NCBI RefSeq assembly: GCF_040931995.1
Contig: NZ_CP162412.1
Location: forward strand, 992,001-1,056,000
Length of the DNA: 64,000 nucleotides
Reading direction: 5' to 3'
Source: Pelagovum sp. HNIBRBA483
GTDB lineage: Bacteria > Pseudomonadota > Alphaproteobacteria > Rhodobacterales > Rhodobacteraceae
The position numbers were made by a program, and so were the translations under genes. The notes under the pieces are model-generated. The model worked only from the letters and a program-made list of their open reading frames with translations. It had not been told where the DNA came from and searched no databases. Of the stretch, positions 25,161 through 34,196 are shown piece by piece; positions within the stretch are counted from its first letter, which is position 1, and each line of letters opens with the position of its first letter.

Positions 25161-28087
25161 GACTCACCGGCAAAGGCCTCCTCGATCAGAGCCGTTCCAT
25201 CCCCTTCAGCTTCGATGGCGTGGCCATGTCCGGCGTCGAGGGCGACACGCTCGCCTCCGCGCTGCTGGCCAATGGCGTGCGCGTCGTTGCGCGTTCGTTC
25301 AAATACCACCGCCCGCGCGGCATCCTCGCGGCAGGGTCGGAGGAACCCAACGCACTCGTCACCATCGGGCGCGGCGCAGAGACAGACCCCAACGTCCGCG
25401 CCACGGTCCAAGAGCTTTACGCAGGGCTGGACGCCGCGAGCCAGAACCGCTTCCCGTCGCTGAAGTTCGATCTCCTTTCGGTCAACGACCTCGCTTCGCC
25501 CTTCCTCGCCGCAGGGTTCTACTACAAAACCTTCATGTGGCCGCGCAGCTTCTGGGAAAAGCTTTACGAGCCATTCATCCGCCGCGCCGCCGGCCTTGGT
25601 GCGCTGAGCGAGCAGCACAACCCCGACCGCTACGAAAAAGCCTTCGCCTTCTGTGATGTGCTGGTGATCGGCGCTGGCCCGTCTGGCTTGATGGCTGCGC
25701 TGACCGCCGCGCAAGCGGGGCTTGATGTGATCCTCGCGGACGAAGACAGCCGCATGGGTGGCCGCCTCCTGTCCGAGACGCACGAGATCGATGGAAAGCC
25801 CGGTCATATCTGGGTAGACGAGATGCTCGACACCCTGCGCAGCATGGACAATGTCCGCCTGATGCCGCGTACGACCGTCACCGGCGCGTATGATCAAGGC
25901 ACCTACGGCGCTCTGGAGCGCGTGGGCCACCACCGCGCCCGCACTGAGGGCCTGCCGCGCGAATGTTTCTGGCGTATCGTGGCGAAACGCTCGATCCTCT
26001 GCGCCGGTGCGCTTGAACGCCCCATCGCCTTCCCCAATAACGACCGCCCCGGCATCATGACCGCCAACGCGGTGCGCAGCTACCTCAACCGCTATGGCGT
26101 CGCTGCGGGGCAGGCCGTCAGCATCTTCGCCAATAACGACGATGCCCACCGCACCGCGCATGACCTCGCCGCCGCAGGGGTGAACATCGCCGCCGTGATC
26201 GACAGCCGCGCTGATGCGCAAGTGTCGGGCGATTTCCCCGTCTATACCGGCGCGCAGGTGATCGGCACCTCGGGCCGCCTCGGGCTCGAAAGCATCACCA
26301 TCCGGCACGCGGGCGGCACGCGGAAAATCTGCACCGACTGCCTCGCCATGTCCGGCGGGTGGAACCCGACCGTCCACATGACCTGCCACATGAACGGCCG
26401 CCCCACATGGCGCGAGGATATCCTGTCCTTCGTGCCGACACCGGGCAGCGTTCCAGGCATGTCCGTGGCCGGTGCCGCCAATGGCAGCTTCTCGACGGCC
26501 GCTTGCTTGGCCGAAGGTGCCGCCGTTGCCGCTGCGGTTGCCGCCGATCTGGGCAAGAAGGCCGCACCCGCCACCACGCCAAAGGCCGAAGATGGCGCTT
26601 ATCGCCTCGCGCCCCTGTGGATGGTCGAGGGCAAGGGTCGCAAATGGCTCGATTTCCAGAACGACGTGCATGTGAAGGATATCCACCTCGCCGCGCGGGA
26701 GAACTTCCGCTCCGTCGAGCATATGAAGCGCTACACCACCCAAGGCATGGCCCCCGATCAGGGCAAGAACTCCAACGTCGCCGCCCTCGCAGTGCTGGCC
26801 GATGCAACGGGCCGTGGTATCCCCGAAACCGGCACCACGACCTTCCGCCCGCCTTACGTCCCCGTTTCCATCGCGTCGATGGGGGCAGGGGCGCAGGGCA
26901 AAGGCTTCGCGCCCCAGCGCCTGACCACCTCGCATCACGCCGCCATTGCACGCGGCGCTCCGATGATCGAGGCGGGCCTCTGGTATCGCCCCAGCTACTT
27001 CCCCCGCGATGGCGAAGAGACATGGCGTCAGTCCTGTGACCGCGAAGTGGGCTATGTGCGCAACGCGGTCGGCATTGTTGATGCGTCCACCTTGGGCAAG
27101 ATCGACATCCAAGGCCCCGATGCCGCTGCCTTCCTTGATTTCGTCTACTCCAACACCTTTTCCACGCTCAAGGTCGGCCGCGCCCGCTACGGCCTGATGC
27201 TGCGCGAAGATGGTTACGTCATGGACGACGGCACCACCGCGCGACTGGGCGAGAACCACTATGTGATGACCACCACCACCGCCGCCGCAGGCGAGGTGAT
27301 GCGCCATCTCGATTGGGTCTTGCAGGGCCTCCGCCCCGATTTCGATGTGCAGATCGTCTCGGTGACAGAGCAATGGGCGCAATTCGCCGTCGCCGGCCCC
27401 AAAAGCCGCGAACTGCTGAACGGTCTGCTCGACACCCCCATCGACGGCGAGAGCTTCCCCTTCATGGCCTGTGGCGAGGTCAGCATCGGCGGCATCGGCG
27501 GGCGGCTCTTCCGCATCTCCTTCTCCGGCGAACATGCCTATGAATTCGCCATTCCCGCCCGCTACGGCGAAAGCCTCTACAAGCTGCTCGTCGCCCGCGC
27601 CGAGGCGCTCGGCGGTGGCCCCTACGGGATGGAAGCGCTCAACGTTCTGCGCATCGAAAAGGGCTTCATCACCCATTCCGAGATCCACGGCCGCACCACG
27701 GCCTTTGACATCGGCATGGAGCGCATGGTTTCCGCCAAGAAGGACTGCGTCGGCAAAACCATGTCCGAGCGGGCGGGCCTGAAAGACCCGCAGCGCGGAC
27801 AGCTCGTGGGCCTGCGTCCCGTCGGTTCGGTCAAGCAACTGACAGCAGGCGCGCATCTCTTTGCCGAGAGCGCGGAACCTGTCCGCGTGAATGACGAAGG
27901 CTATATCACCTCCGTCGCTTATTCGCCGACGCTGGAAACCTATCTCGGCCTCGGCTTCCTCAAGAACGGCCGCGCGCGGCACGGGGAGAAAATAAAAATG
28001 GTCGATCACCTGCGCGGCGTCACCGCCATTTGCGAGGTCTGCGATCCCGTGGCCTTTGATCCCGAGGGAGGACGTGTTCGTGGTTGA
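25157..28087 (+). CDS. soxA: Sarcosine oxidase subunit alpha
   Basis: A 976-residue NAD/folate-binding subunit. Residues 1-100 form a ferredoxin-like domain (SGVEGDTLASALLANGV, KYHRPRGILAAG). Residues 160-480 carry the nucleotide fold VLVIGAGPSGLMAALTAAQAG and the GTSGRLGL region. From about residue 580 comes a GcvT domain (MIEAGLWYRPSYFPR, then GIVDASTLGKIDIQGPDA) that accepts the methyl group on tetrahydrofolate. The length is normal for the family. Coupled to soxD upstream and overlapping soxG downstream. Confidence 0.95.
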   Translation: MRLTGKGLLDQSRSIPFSFDGVAMSGVEGDTLASALLANGVRVVARSFKYHRPRGILAAGSEEPNALVTIGRGAETDPNVRATVQELYAGLDAASQNRFPSLKFDLLSVNDLASPFLAAGFYYKTFMWPRSFWEKLYEPFIRRAAGLGALSEQHNPDRYEKAFAFCDVLVIGAGPSGLMAALTAAQAGLDVILADEDSRMGGRLLSETHEIDGKPGHIWVDEMLDTLRSMDNVRLMPRTTVTGAYDQGTYGALERVGHHRARTEGLPRECFWRIVAKRSILCAGALERPIAFPNNDRPGIMTANAVRSYLNRYGVAAGQAVSIFANNDDAHRTAHDLAAAGVNIAAVIDSRADAQVSGDFPVYTGAQVIGTSGRLGLESITIRHAGGTRKICTDCLAMSGGWNPTVHMTCHMNGRPTWREDILSFVPTPGSVPGMSVAGAANGSFSTAACLAEGAAVAAAVAADLGKKAAPATTPKAEDGAYRLAPLWMVEGKGRKWLDFQNDVHVKDIHLAARENFRSVEHMKRYTTQGMAPDQGKNSNVAALAVLADATGRGIPETGTTTFRPPYVPVSIASMGAGAQGKGFAPQRLTTSHHAAIARGAPMIEAGLWYRPSYFPRDGEETWRQSCDREVGYVRNAVGIVDASTLGKIDIQGPDAAAFLDFVYSNTFSTLKVGRARYGLMLREDGYVMDDGTTARLGENHYVMTTTTAAAGEVMRHLDWVLQGLRPDFDVQIVSVTEQWAQFAVAGPKSRELLNGLLDTPIDGESFPFMACGEVSIGGIGGRLFRISFSGEHAYEFAIPARYGESLYKLLVARAEALGGGPYGMEALNVLRIEKGFITHSEIHGRTTAFDIGMERMVSAKKDCVGKTMSERAGLKDPQRGQLVGLRPVGSVKQLTAGAHLFAESAEPVRVNDEGYITSVAYSPTLETYLGLGFLKNGRARHGEKIKMVDHLRGVTAICEVCDPVAFDPEGGRVRG

Positions 28088-28634
28088 ACTCATCGCTAAA
28101 TCAGCCTGCGCGGGCCACTTGCCCGTCACCATCGGTAGCCTCACGCTTAGCGAGGAAACCCCCAATCCCGTCACCTCCATCGCACCGTTCAAGGGGCAGG
28201 CGGAGGCAGTGTCTGAGCGGCTCGAATCCGCGCTGGGCGTTAAATTCCCCGCTCCTAACCGCTCCACCTCGAAATCCGGCGTTCGGCTCGTGTGGTCGGG
28301 GCAGGGGCGGGCGCTCTTGATGGGCGCCGCCGCGCCTGATCTTGCTGGCCTCGCTGCGATGACCCATCAGTCCGACGCCAATGCCATTGTCACCCTCAGC
28401 GGCGACGGCGCGGAGGATGTCCTCGCCCGTTTGGTGCCGGTCGATCTGCGCGCCGCCCATTTCAAGCGCGGCCACACAGCCCGCACACTTCTCGGGCATA
28501 TGTCCGCCAGCATCACGCGCACAGGGGCCGACAGCTTCGAGATCATGGTCTTCCGCGCGATGGCGGGCACGCTTGTGCATGAGCTGACCGAGGCAATGGA
28601 AAGCCTCCACGCCCGTCGGTCACATCTCGTCTAA
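28080..28634 (+). CDS. soxG: Sarcosine oxidase subunit gamma
   Basis: A 184-residue gamma subunit; the C-terminal VLARLVPVDLRAAHFKRGHTA and HMSASITRTGADSFEIMVFRA segments match the family. GTG 28080 is preferred because a strong GAGGGAGGACG site lies just before it and it overlaps the soxA stop by 8 bases; an ATG at 28056 would give 192 residues. It is the last gene of the operon and overlaps the convergent XRE gene by 15 bases at its 3' end. Confidence 0.9.
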   Translation: MVELIAKSACAGHLPVTIGSLTLSEETPNPVTSIAPFKGQAEAVSERLESALGVKFPAPNRSTSKSGVRLVWSGQGRALLMGAAAPDLAGLAAMTHQSDANAIVTLSGDGAEDVLARLVPVDLRAAHFKRGHTARTLLGHMSASITRTGADSFEIMVFRAMAGTLVHELTEAMESLHARRSHLV

Positions 28635-29477
28635 CAGCCCTTTGAGCACGTCCGGCCAATCACGGTCGGACGCACTCGCCTCGCGGATCAGCCGGTCGAA
28701 ATGGTCGGTGATTGCGAGCACCCGCTCGCTGTCACGAAACGCCAGATAGTTCCGCCCCAGATACACCACCGCCAATAGCGGCCCAAAGATCGTGACCGGC
28801 GCGGAAAACAGCCGCCGCGCATCAAACAAGAACACCCGCATCTTGGGGTAGAGCTGCTCATGCAGCGTGATCATCTGTTCGATCTGCGCCCGCCTGAGTG
28901 CTTCGGGAACGCCATCGTAATAGCCCTCGCCCCGCGCAAAGCTCTCGACCTCGTGGCGGGGCAGGGCGATCTCGTAATCCGAGCGCGATCCCGCCATCCA
29001 TTCCAGCCTGTCACGGCTCGCCCCAATCGCCTGATCGGTGGTCCGTCCCAGCGATGGCTCATATTCCCAGCGCAGCATATCGGGCAGTTTCAGCATATCC
29101 GGCAACCCCGCCGGCACATGGCGGATCTTGTAGCCCGCCGCTTCCTGATGCCAGCCAAAGATGCTTTCATCCACCAGCGCGCGCGGCGCTTCCGGCATGG
29201 TCAATGAGGCCGCCACCAGATCGCTCGCCTGTTCGGGCCGCTCACTCAGGCCCAAGAGCCAGTCGGCGCTCACGCCCAAAACCGCCGCGCATTGCGCCAC
29301 GACCTGCGCATTCGGCAGCCGCGCCCCGTCGCCCTTCAAGATCTGGTTCACCGTGGAGCGATCCACCCCCGCCCCCCGCGCAAGGGCGCTTTGGCTGATC
29401 TGCTGTTCCCGCATCGCCTGTCCGATCCTGTCCCGAAACAGGGTTGCACGGTCACGTTTGTCGATTTTTGTAAACAT
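28620..29477 (-). CDS. XRE family transcriptional regulator
   Basis: A 285-residue protein with an N-terminal HTH_XRE domain (RDRIGQAMREQQISQSALARGAGVDRSTVNQILKGDG, about residues 15-55) and a C-terminal region of about 190 residues that I cannot assign, with several tryptophans and a LFDARRLFSAPVTIFGPLLAVVYLG segment. It is convergent with soxG and divergent from the DUF2061 gene. It might regulate sarcosine oxidase or the desaturase pair; position alone does not decide. Confidence 0.85.
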   Translation of the reverse strand: MFTKIDKRDRATLFRDRIGQAMREQQISQSALARGAGVDRSTVNQILKGDGARLPNAQVVAQCAAVLGVSADWLLGLSERPEQASDLVAASLTMPEAPRALVDESIFGWHQEAAGYKIRHVPAGLPDMLKLPDMLRWEYEPSLGRTTDQAIGASRDRLEWMAGSRSDYEIALPRHEVESFARGEGYYDGVPEALRRAQIEQMITLHEQLYPKMRVFLFDARRLFSAPVTIFGPLLAVVYLGRNYLAFRDSERVLAITDHFDRLIREASASDRDWPDVLKGLLDEM

Positions 29478-29584
29478 AAGTTTATAAATACACCATTTGT
29501 GGCGTTCTGTTAATCACATTCCAACTGCCCGTCTGCCGTCTGCCAATGTAACGGTTTTGTGACCCCGAAATTGCAGGAGGCAAG

Positions 29585-29791
29585 ATGGAAACCCGCACCC
29601 GTTCGCTCGTCAAAGCCGTGATCTGGAGCGCTCTTGGCTTCCTCGTGATGGCGCTTGTGGGCTTGGCTTTTACCGGCTCTCTGGCGGTTGGCGGCGTGAT
29701 GGCGGTGCTCAACACGGTGATCGGCCTGATCACCTATGTGCTCTACGAACGCCTCTGGGCGCGCATTTCATGGGGGCGGCTCGATGCCTAA
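29585..29791 (+). CDS. DUF2061 small membrane protein
   Basis: A 68-residue protein of the DUF2061 family: METRTRSLVKAVIWSALGF followed by two membrane helices and the closing NTVIGLITYVLYERLWARISWG. A GGAGGCAAG ribosome site precedes ATG 29585. The stop overlaps the desaturase start by 8 bases, so the two are coupled and a shared membrane-lipid role is plausible. Function of the family is unknown. Confidence 0.85.
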   Translation: METRTRSLVKAVIWSALGFLVMALVGLAFTGSLAVGGVMAVLNTVIGLITYVLYERLWARISWGRLDA

Positions 29792-30680
29792 TCGCCGCGC
29801 GAAGTTCGAGTGGATCACCCTCGCGCTGATCCTCGCCTGTTACGCGGTGTGGGGGCTGTCCGTATTCTGGCTCTCCACCATGAGCCTCTGGCTCGCGATC
29901 CCTGTGGCGGGTGCCAGCATCGCGCTGCATTCTTCCCTCACGCACGAAGCAATCCACGGCCATCCGTTCCGCCGCGCGTGGCACAATGCGGCGCTGATGT
30001 TCCCCGCGCTGACGCTCTGCGTGCCTTACATGCGCTTCCGCGACAGTCATTTGGCGCATCACACCGATGCCCGCCTGACCGACCCCTATGACGACCCCGA
30101 AAGCAATTACCTTGATCCCGCCGTTTGGGAACGCCTCGCCCCGCTGCTGCGCTGGGTGCTGGCGTTCAACAATACGCTCGCCGGTCGTCTGCTCATTGGC
30201 CCGCTGGTGGGGCAGATCGCGTGGATGATCGCCGATGCCCGCGCCATCCGCGCAGGCGACCGCGCGGCCCTCTCGGGCTGGCTCTGGCATCTGCCTGCGC
30301 TGGCGCTGGCACTGGCGCTTGTTGCCGCCGCACCGATGCCGCTCTGGGCCTATCTCGTCGCGGCCTACATCGGGCTCGCGATCCTGAAAATCCGCACTTT
30401 CCTCGAACATCAGGCACATGAACGCGCCCGCGCCCGCACCGTCATCATCGAAGATCGTGGCCCGCTCGCATTTCTATTTCTTAACAACAACTTACACGTT
30501 GTTCACCACATGCATCCCCGTGTGCCGTGGTATCGCCTCCCGCAGCTCTACCGCGCCAATCCGGAACGCTATCTGGGCTGCAACGGCGGCTACCGTTACC
30601 GCTCCTACGGAGAGGTTTTCCGCCGCTATTTCTTTCAGGCCAAAGACCCCGTGGCGCACCCGCTCTGGCGCCGGCCCTAG
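29784..30680 (+). CDS. Membrane fatty acid desaturase family protein
   Basis: A 298-residue integral membrane di-iron protein. Three histidine boxes are seen: THEAIHGHP (about residue 56), SHLAHHTD (about 92) and HVVHHMHP (about 250), with HQAHER near 223. Four to five hydrophobic stretches surround them. It belongs to the fatty-acid desaturase/beta-carotene hydroxylase superfamily; acyl-lipid or acyl-CoA desaturation is more likely, but the substrate cannot be fixed. ATG 29784 is chosen because its coding frame begins right after the DUF2061 gene with an 8-base overlap. The 3' end overlaps the convergent NUDIX gene by 4 bases. Confidence 0.85.
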   Translation: MPNRRAKFEWITLALILACYAVWGLSVFWLSTMSLWLAIPVAGASIALHSSLTHEAIHGHPFRRAWHNAALMFPALTLCVPYMRFRDSHLAHHTDARLTDPYDDPESNYLDPAVWERLAPLLRWVLAFNNTLAGRLLIGPLVGQIAWMIADARAIRAGDRAALSGWLWHLPALALALALVAAAPMPLWAYLVAAYIGLAILKIRTFLEHQAHERARARTVIIEDRGPLAFLFLNNNLHVVHHMHPRVPWYRLPQLYRANPERYLGCNGGYRYRSYGEVFRRYFFQAKDPVAHPLWRRP

Positions 30681-31348
30681 ACCAGCCCCAGACGCATGAT
30701 CTCGCGTTCCTCGTCGCGGTTCTTGAAGAACGGCACACTTTCCGGCGCGCGCCCTGTCTCCAGCGCGGCAATCTCGGCTAACACGATTTGGGTGATAAAC
30801 GGCAAGTCAAACTGCCGCGCGCGGGCCAGCGGCACCCATTGCAGATGCGCCAGCTCATCCTCGGCGCCGTCAAAATCGTCAGGGTCGCTGGTCAGCAGCG
30901 CCGCATCCGCCAGCAAGAACCGGGCGTCAAACCGGCGCGGGCGACCCGGCGGCGTGATCGCGCGAAACACGAAATGCATCCCAGCGCCACTTGGTCTCAG
31001 CCCCCGCTTCGCATAACCCCGCCAGCCCTGCGGCGCATCCGGCCAAGCAGCCTGCGCCCCAATCGTCTGTCCGGTTTCTTCCCATAACTCGCGGATCGCA
31101 GCGGCGGCAAAGCTCTCGGGCGGCAGCGTGCTCTCTTGTTGCAGCCGCTCGGCACAGCGCAGATCAAGCGGCGCCGCTAGCGGCACAGTGCTGTCCACCG
31201 GATCAATCGCCCCTCCGGGAAATACGAACTTCCCCGGCATGAATGCGGCGCTCTTGCCCCTTTGCCCCATCAGCACCGCACGGCCCTCTGGCATCTCTCG
31301 CATCACGATGATCGTGGCGGCGTCTCGGATGGGGGGCGCGTCGGTCAT
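30677..31348 (-). CDS. NUDIX hydrolase
   Basis: A 223-residue NUDIX protein whose box is split by an insertion: FVFPGGAIDPVDS, then about 30 residues, then AAIRELWEETGQTIG. That layout resembles the CoA-pyrophosphatase/NUDT7-NUDT19-like subgroup. Pyrophosphohydrolase on a nucleoside diphosphate derivative is expected; the substrate is unknown. ATG 31348 is chosen because the conserved RDAATIIVMR start follows directly. It shares its strand with the DUF983 gene 43 bases upstream. Confidence 0.88.
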   Translation of the reverse strand: MTDAPPIRDAATIIVMREMPEGRAVLMGQRGKSAAFMPGKFVFPGGAIDPVDSTVPLAAPLDLRCAERLQQESTLPPESFAAAAIRELWEETGQTIGAQAAWPDAPQGWRGYAKRGLRPSGAGMHFVFRAITPPGRPRRFDARFLLADAALLTSDPDDFDGAEDELAHLQWVPLARARQFDLPFITQIVLAEIAALETGRAPESVPFFKNRDEEREIMRLGLV

Positions 31349-31391
31349 ACATTGGCTCCGTTCATCATGAGGAGCGCACCGGCACGACTGT

Positions 31392-31823
31392 TCAGTTTTT
31401 GCCGAACCCGTGCATCCGCTTCGCCCACTGGATGCCCACAACCAGCCCTTTCAGCCGTGGCAGCAAATAGAGCGAAAGCGCCACACAGCCGATGGTGAAC
31501 CCCGTCGCCATCACGATAGGATCGGGGCGGAACTTGGTAAAGACCACATGGATCATCGGCGCCATGATATGCCCCACCACCAGAATGGTCAGGTAGGCAG
31601 GGCCGTCATCTGCGCGGTGATGGTGCAGCTCTTCGCGGCATACGGGGCAGTTGTCCTGCACCTTCAGATAGCCCGAAAACAGCCGCCCCTTCCCGCAATT
31701 CGGGCAGGTCCGCCGCAAGCCGCGCATTACAGCGGTCTTGGCATTGCGTTCGTCCTCGGCGCCGAGGGAGGTATCGGTAGCTTCGATCGGAAGGTCTGTC
31801 ATATCGGGACCGCTATCTGGCAT
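31392..31823 (-). CDS. DUF983 membrane protein
   Basis: A 143-residue protein of the DUF983 family. A zinc-ribbon-like motif (CPNCGKGRLF, then NCPVCREELHHHRADDGPAY, residues about 40-73) precedes two membrane helices (about 75-95 and 105-125). In many alphaproteobacteria this family sits near NUDIX or cytochrome genes; here it is probably co-transcribed with the NUDIX gene. ATG 31823 or the in-frame ATG 21 bases later are both possible starts. Function unknown. Confidence 0.85.
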   Translation of the reverse strand: MPDSGPDMTDLPIEATDTSLGAEDERNAKTAVMRGLRRTCPNCGKGRLFSGYLKVQDNCPVCREELHHHRADDGPAYLTILVVGHIMAPMIHVVFTKFRPDPIVMATGFTIGCVALSLYLLPRLKGLVVGIQWAKRMHGFGKN

Positions 31824-32029
31824 ATGGTTTCTCCAAGCGTCACACTTGCGCCACGCGTACTTGTTTTTAAAGGGGGGAAACACCCGCCGCGTCGCGATGT
31901 CGCAAAGGGAAACCCACCTCTCTGAAACTTTTTTGTCTTTCTCGCGACGGAAAAGCGCCGCCGCGGCGTTTTACCTCTGTCTTCGGCAGTTGAGGGCCGC
32001 AGGACAGAGAACCTCGAAAGGATAGAAGA

Positions 32030-32605
32030 ATGAAAACCAAACTCTTGATGGCAGCCATTATCGCGGGTCTAGCAGCCAGCGCAGTACAGGCAAATGACGG
32101 GATGTCCCGTCGTGGCGGGGGCATGGGGCCAATGGGCGGCGCGCCTATGATGGATTTCGCCACGCTCGATCAAAACGGCGATGGCGCGATCACCCTCGAA
32201 GAGCTTCAGTCCATCCCGCAATCCCGCTTCGCCGCGGCCGACAGCAACGGTGATGGTGCGCTGAGCAGCGACGAACTGTCCGCCCAGATGGCCGCGCAGA
32301 TGGCGGCGCGCGTTGCGCAGATGATGTCCCGCTTCGACGCCAATGGCGACGGGCTGTTGCAGGCTGATGAAATGCCGAAGCCCCGCGGTGAAATGCCTGT
32401 CGAGCGGATGCTCGCGCACCTGGATACCGATGACGACGGTCAGATCTCTCAAGAGGAGTTCGCCGCAGCCGCAGAGATGCACGGCAAAGGGCGCGGCGGC
32501 ATGCATGGCGGTCTTGGTGAAGGTCACGGCAAGGGCCACGGCGAAGGTCACGGTCATGGTGAAGGTCACAGCCACGGCCACGGCGACGACGATCACGATA
32601 GCTGA
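32030..32605 (+). CDS. Secreted EF-hand protein with His/Gly-rich tail
   Basis: A 191-residue protein with a signal peptide (cleavage near AVQA-ND), four EF-hand loops (DQNGDGAITLEE, DSNGDGALSSDE, DANGDGLLQADE, DTDDDGQISQEE) and a final 45-residue tail of HGKGHGEGHGHGEG type. EF-hands bind calcium; the tail could bind Ni, Zn or Cu in the periplasm. A GAAAGGATAG ribosome site precedes ATG 32030. The ECF sigma factor gene starts 89 bases later, which suggests a periplasmic metal sensing or buffering unit. Confidence 0.88.
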   Translation: MKTKLLMAAIIAGLAASAVQANDGMSRRGGGMGPMGGAPMMDFATLDQNGDGAITLEELQSIPQSRFAAADSNGDGALSSDELSAQMAAQMAARVAQMMSRFDANGDGLLQADEMPKPRGEMPVERMLAHLDTDDDGQISQEEFAAAAEMHGKGRGGMHGGLGEGHGKGHGEGHGHGEGHSHGHGDDDHDS

Positions 32606-32694
32606 TCGCCGCCTCGCCCGCGCGGTCCGGTGCGCAGAACTGCACCGGGCCGCGGCATTTGCCTTGCTGCCCGTTGCGGAGTACAGCCTGCCTC

Positions 32695-33288
32695 ATGACA
32701 CCTGCCGCCAATCCTGCTTTTGCCGACGCGCCCGACGCGGCGCTGATCGTGGCATTTGCCAACGGCGATACGGCAGCAGCAGCCGAGATCATGGCCCGCT
32801 TCGCGCCGCGCGTACTGGCGCAGGCCACGCGGCTTTTGCGCGATCAGGAGGAGGCAGAGGACGTGACGCAAGAGGCATTCTTGCGGTTGTGGCGGGTCGC
32901 ACCGCGCTGGCAGCAAGGGCAGGCGGCCCTGTCCACATGGCTCTATCAGGTGACGTCCAATCTCGCGTTGGACCGCCTGCGGCGGCGGCATCGCAGCAAT
33001 ACCTCGCTGGATGCCGTGGCCGAACCGCAGGACGATGCACCCGCCGCCGTGGACCGCTTGCAAATGCAGGCCCGGCAGGAGGCACTGGGCGCGGCACTGG
33101 CGCAGTTGCCCGAACGGCAGGCACAAGCGGTCGCATTGCGCCATCTCGAGGGCTTGGCCAATCCACAGATCGCCGAGATCATGGAGATCACCACCGAGGC
33201 CGTCGAAAGCCTCGTTGCGCGGGGTAAACGCGCCTTGGCTACGCAGTTGATGGCCCGTAAACAGGAATTGGGGTTTGATGATGACTGA
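32695..33288 (+). CDS. ECF-type RNA polymerase sigma factor
   Basis: A 197-residue sigma-70 family member. Region 2 contains RLLRDQEEAEDVTQEAFLRLW (about residues 55-75) and region 4 has LPERQAQAVALRHLEGLANP followed by a helix-turn-helix (about 145-185). ATG 32695 is chosen because region 2 begins after a short leader. Its stop overlaps the next gene, a membrane protein that may serve as anti-sigma factor. Expected to control envelope or metal-response genes, perhaps this operon itself. Confidence 0.9.
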   Translation: MTPAANPAFADAPDAALIVAFANGDTAAAAEIMARFAPRVLAQATRLLRDQEEAEDVTQEAFLRLWRVAPRWQQGQAALSTWLYQVTSNLALDRLRRRHRSNTSLDAVAEPQDDAPAAVDRLQMQARQEALGAALAQLPERQAQAVALRHLEGLANPQIAEIMEITTEAVESLVARGKRALATQLMARKQELGFDDD

Positions 33289-33652
33289 TAAAACCGATCC
33301 AAAATCCGAGGCTATCCTCGACGTGCTTTTCGATGAGCGGCGCGCGGAGGATGTCGCCCCCCCTTCTGATGCCCTGATGGCCCGCATGATGGCCGATGCC
33401 AGCGCCGCGCTTGCCGACGCTGCACAAGAGGCCACGCCCGTAGGAATTCCGCGCCGATCCCCCATTGCGGGGCTATGGGCCGCGCTGGGTGGCTGGCTCG
33501 GGGCAGGCGGGTTGGCGGCGGCCACGTTGACCGGACTTTGGGTCGGCATTGCGCAGCCCGCCGCCCTTGACTCGCTCAATGACGCGCTGCTCGGCCAGAG
33601 CCAGACATTAACCATTTTTTCGACAACCGATCCGTTCGGAAGCGAGGGCTGA
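33281..33652 (+). CDS. Single-span membrane protein, possible anti-sigma factor
   Basis: A 123-residue protein with a soluble N-terminal part (residues 1-60) and one membrane segment (about 62-88, GLWAALGGWLGAGGLAAATL). Adjacent ATGs at 33278 and 33281 are possible; 33281 gives the tight 8-base overlap with the sigma gene. The cytosolic N terminus, single span and coupling to an ECF sigma are typical for anti-sigma factors, but no zinc-binding HxxxCxxC motif is present. Family not recognised, so this is inference from context. Confidence 0.7.
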   Translation: MTDKTDPKSEAILDVLFDERRAEDVAPPSDALMARMMADASAALADAAQEATPVGIPRRSPIAGLWAALGGWLGAGGLAAATLTGLWVGIAQPAALDSLNDALLGQSQTLTIFSTTDPFGSEG

Positions 33653-33655
33653 TCC

Positions 33656-34153
33656 ATGACTGATCCCATGACCGATCCAAAACCCGATCCTGCTATGCGT
33701 CCCCGCTCCACAGGCACCAGCCGCGCCGTGCGCCTGGTGCTGGTGCTCTCTCTGGCGCTAAACCTCGCCGTTGCCGGTGTGGTCATTGGCGGCGCCGTCA
33801 ACGGGCGGATGCCACATCACTTCGGCGGGTTTGATATGAGCCTCGGCCCGTTCGAACGCGCCCTGACGCCGGAAGGCCGCCGCGCCATTCGTGAGGATCT
33901 GCGCGGTCGCATCGAGCTGCGTGATCGCCGCGTGCGCGCTGGTAGGGAGGAGTTGATGAACTTCCTTTCCGCCCTCCGCGCCGAGCCGTTCGACGGTGCC
34001 GCAGTCGCCGCCATTTTCGAGACACAGCGGTCCCGTGCCACCAGTGGCATGCAAGCCGGTCACGAGGCGCTCCTAGCCCGTCTCGGCAGCATGAGCCCCG
34101 CCGACAGAAAAGCCTTCGCTGATCGTCTGGAGAACGAGCTGCGCCGTCGCTAG
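33656..34153 (+). CDS. Periplasmic heavy-metal sensor-like protein (CnrX/CpxP type)
   Basis: A 165-residue protein with one N-terminal membrane span (about residues 24-47), then a helical periplasmic domain (RAALTPEGRRAIREDLRGRIELRDRR-type, followed by REELMNFLSALRAEPFDGAAVAAIF), as in the heavy-metal resistance/Spy-CpxP-CnrX group. Such proteins bind metals or misfolded proteins and signal to an anti-sigma factor. It lies 3 bases after the putative anti-sigma gene, so the three together look like a CnrYXH-like unit. Convergent with the diguanylate cyclase gene. Confidence 0.8.
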   Translation: MTDPMTDPKPDPAMRPRSTGTSRAVRLVLVLSLALNLAVAGVVIGGAVNGRMPHHFGGFDMSLGPFERALTPEGRRAIREDLRGRIELRDRRVRAGREELMNFLSALRAEPFDGAAVAAIFETQRSRATSGMQAGHEALLARLGSMSPADRKAFADRLENELRRR

Positions 34154-34196
34154 CTTGCCTGAATGGTGCGCGTGTTCTGCGCATCACGCCACGGCA

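Noticed and set aside
25115-28267. A 1050-codon open frame on the minus strand opposite soxA
   Set aside because: It is antisense to a clear, family-matched soxA and shows the His/Ala/Gly/Val-rich composition typical of shadow frames in high-G+C genes. No domain or ribosome site.
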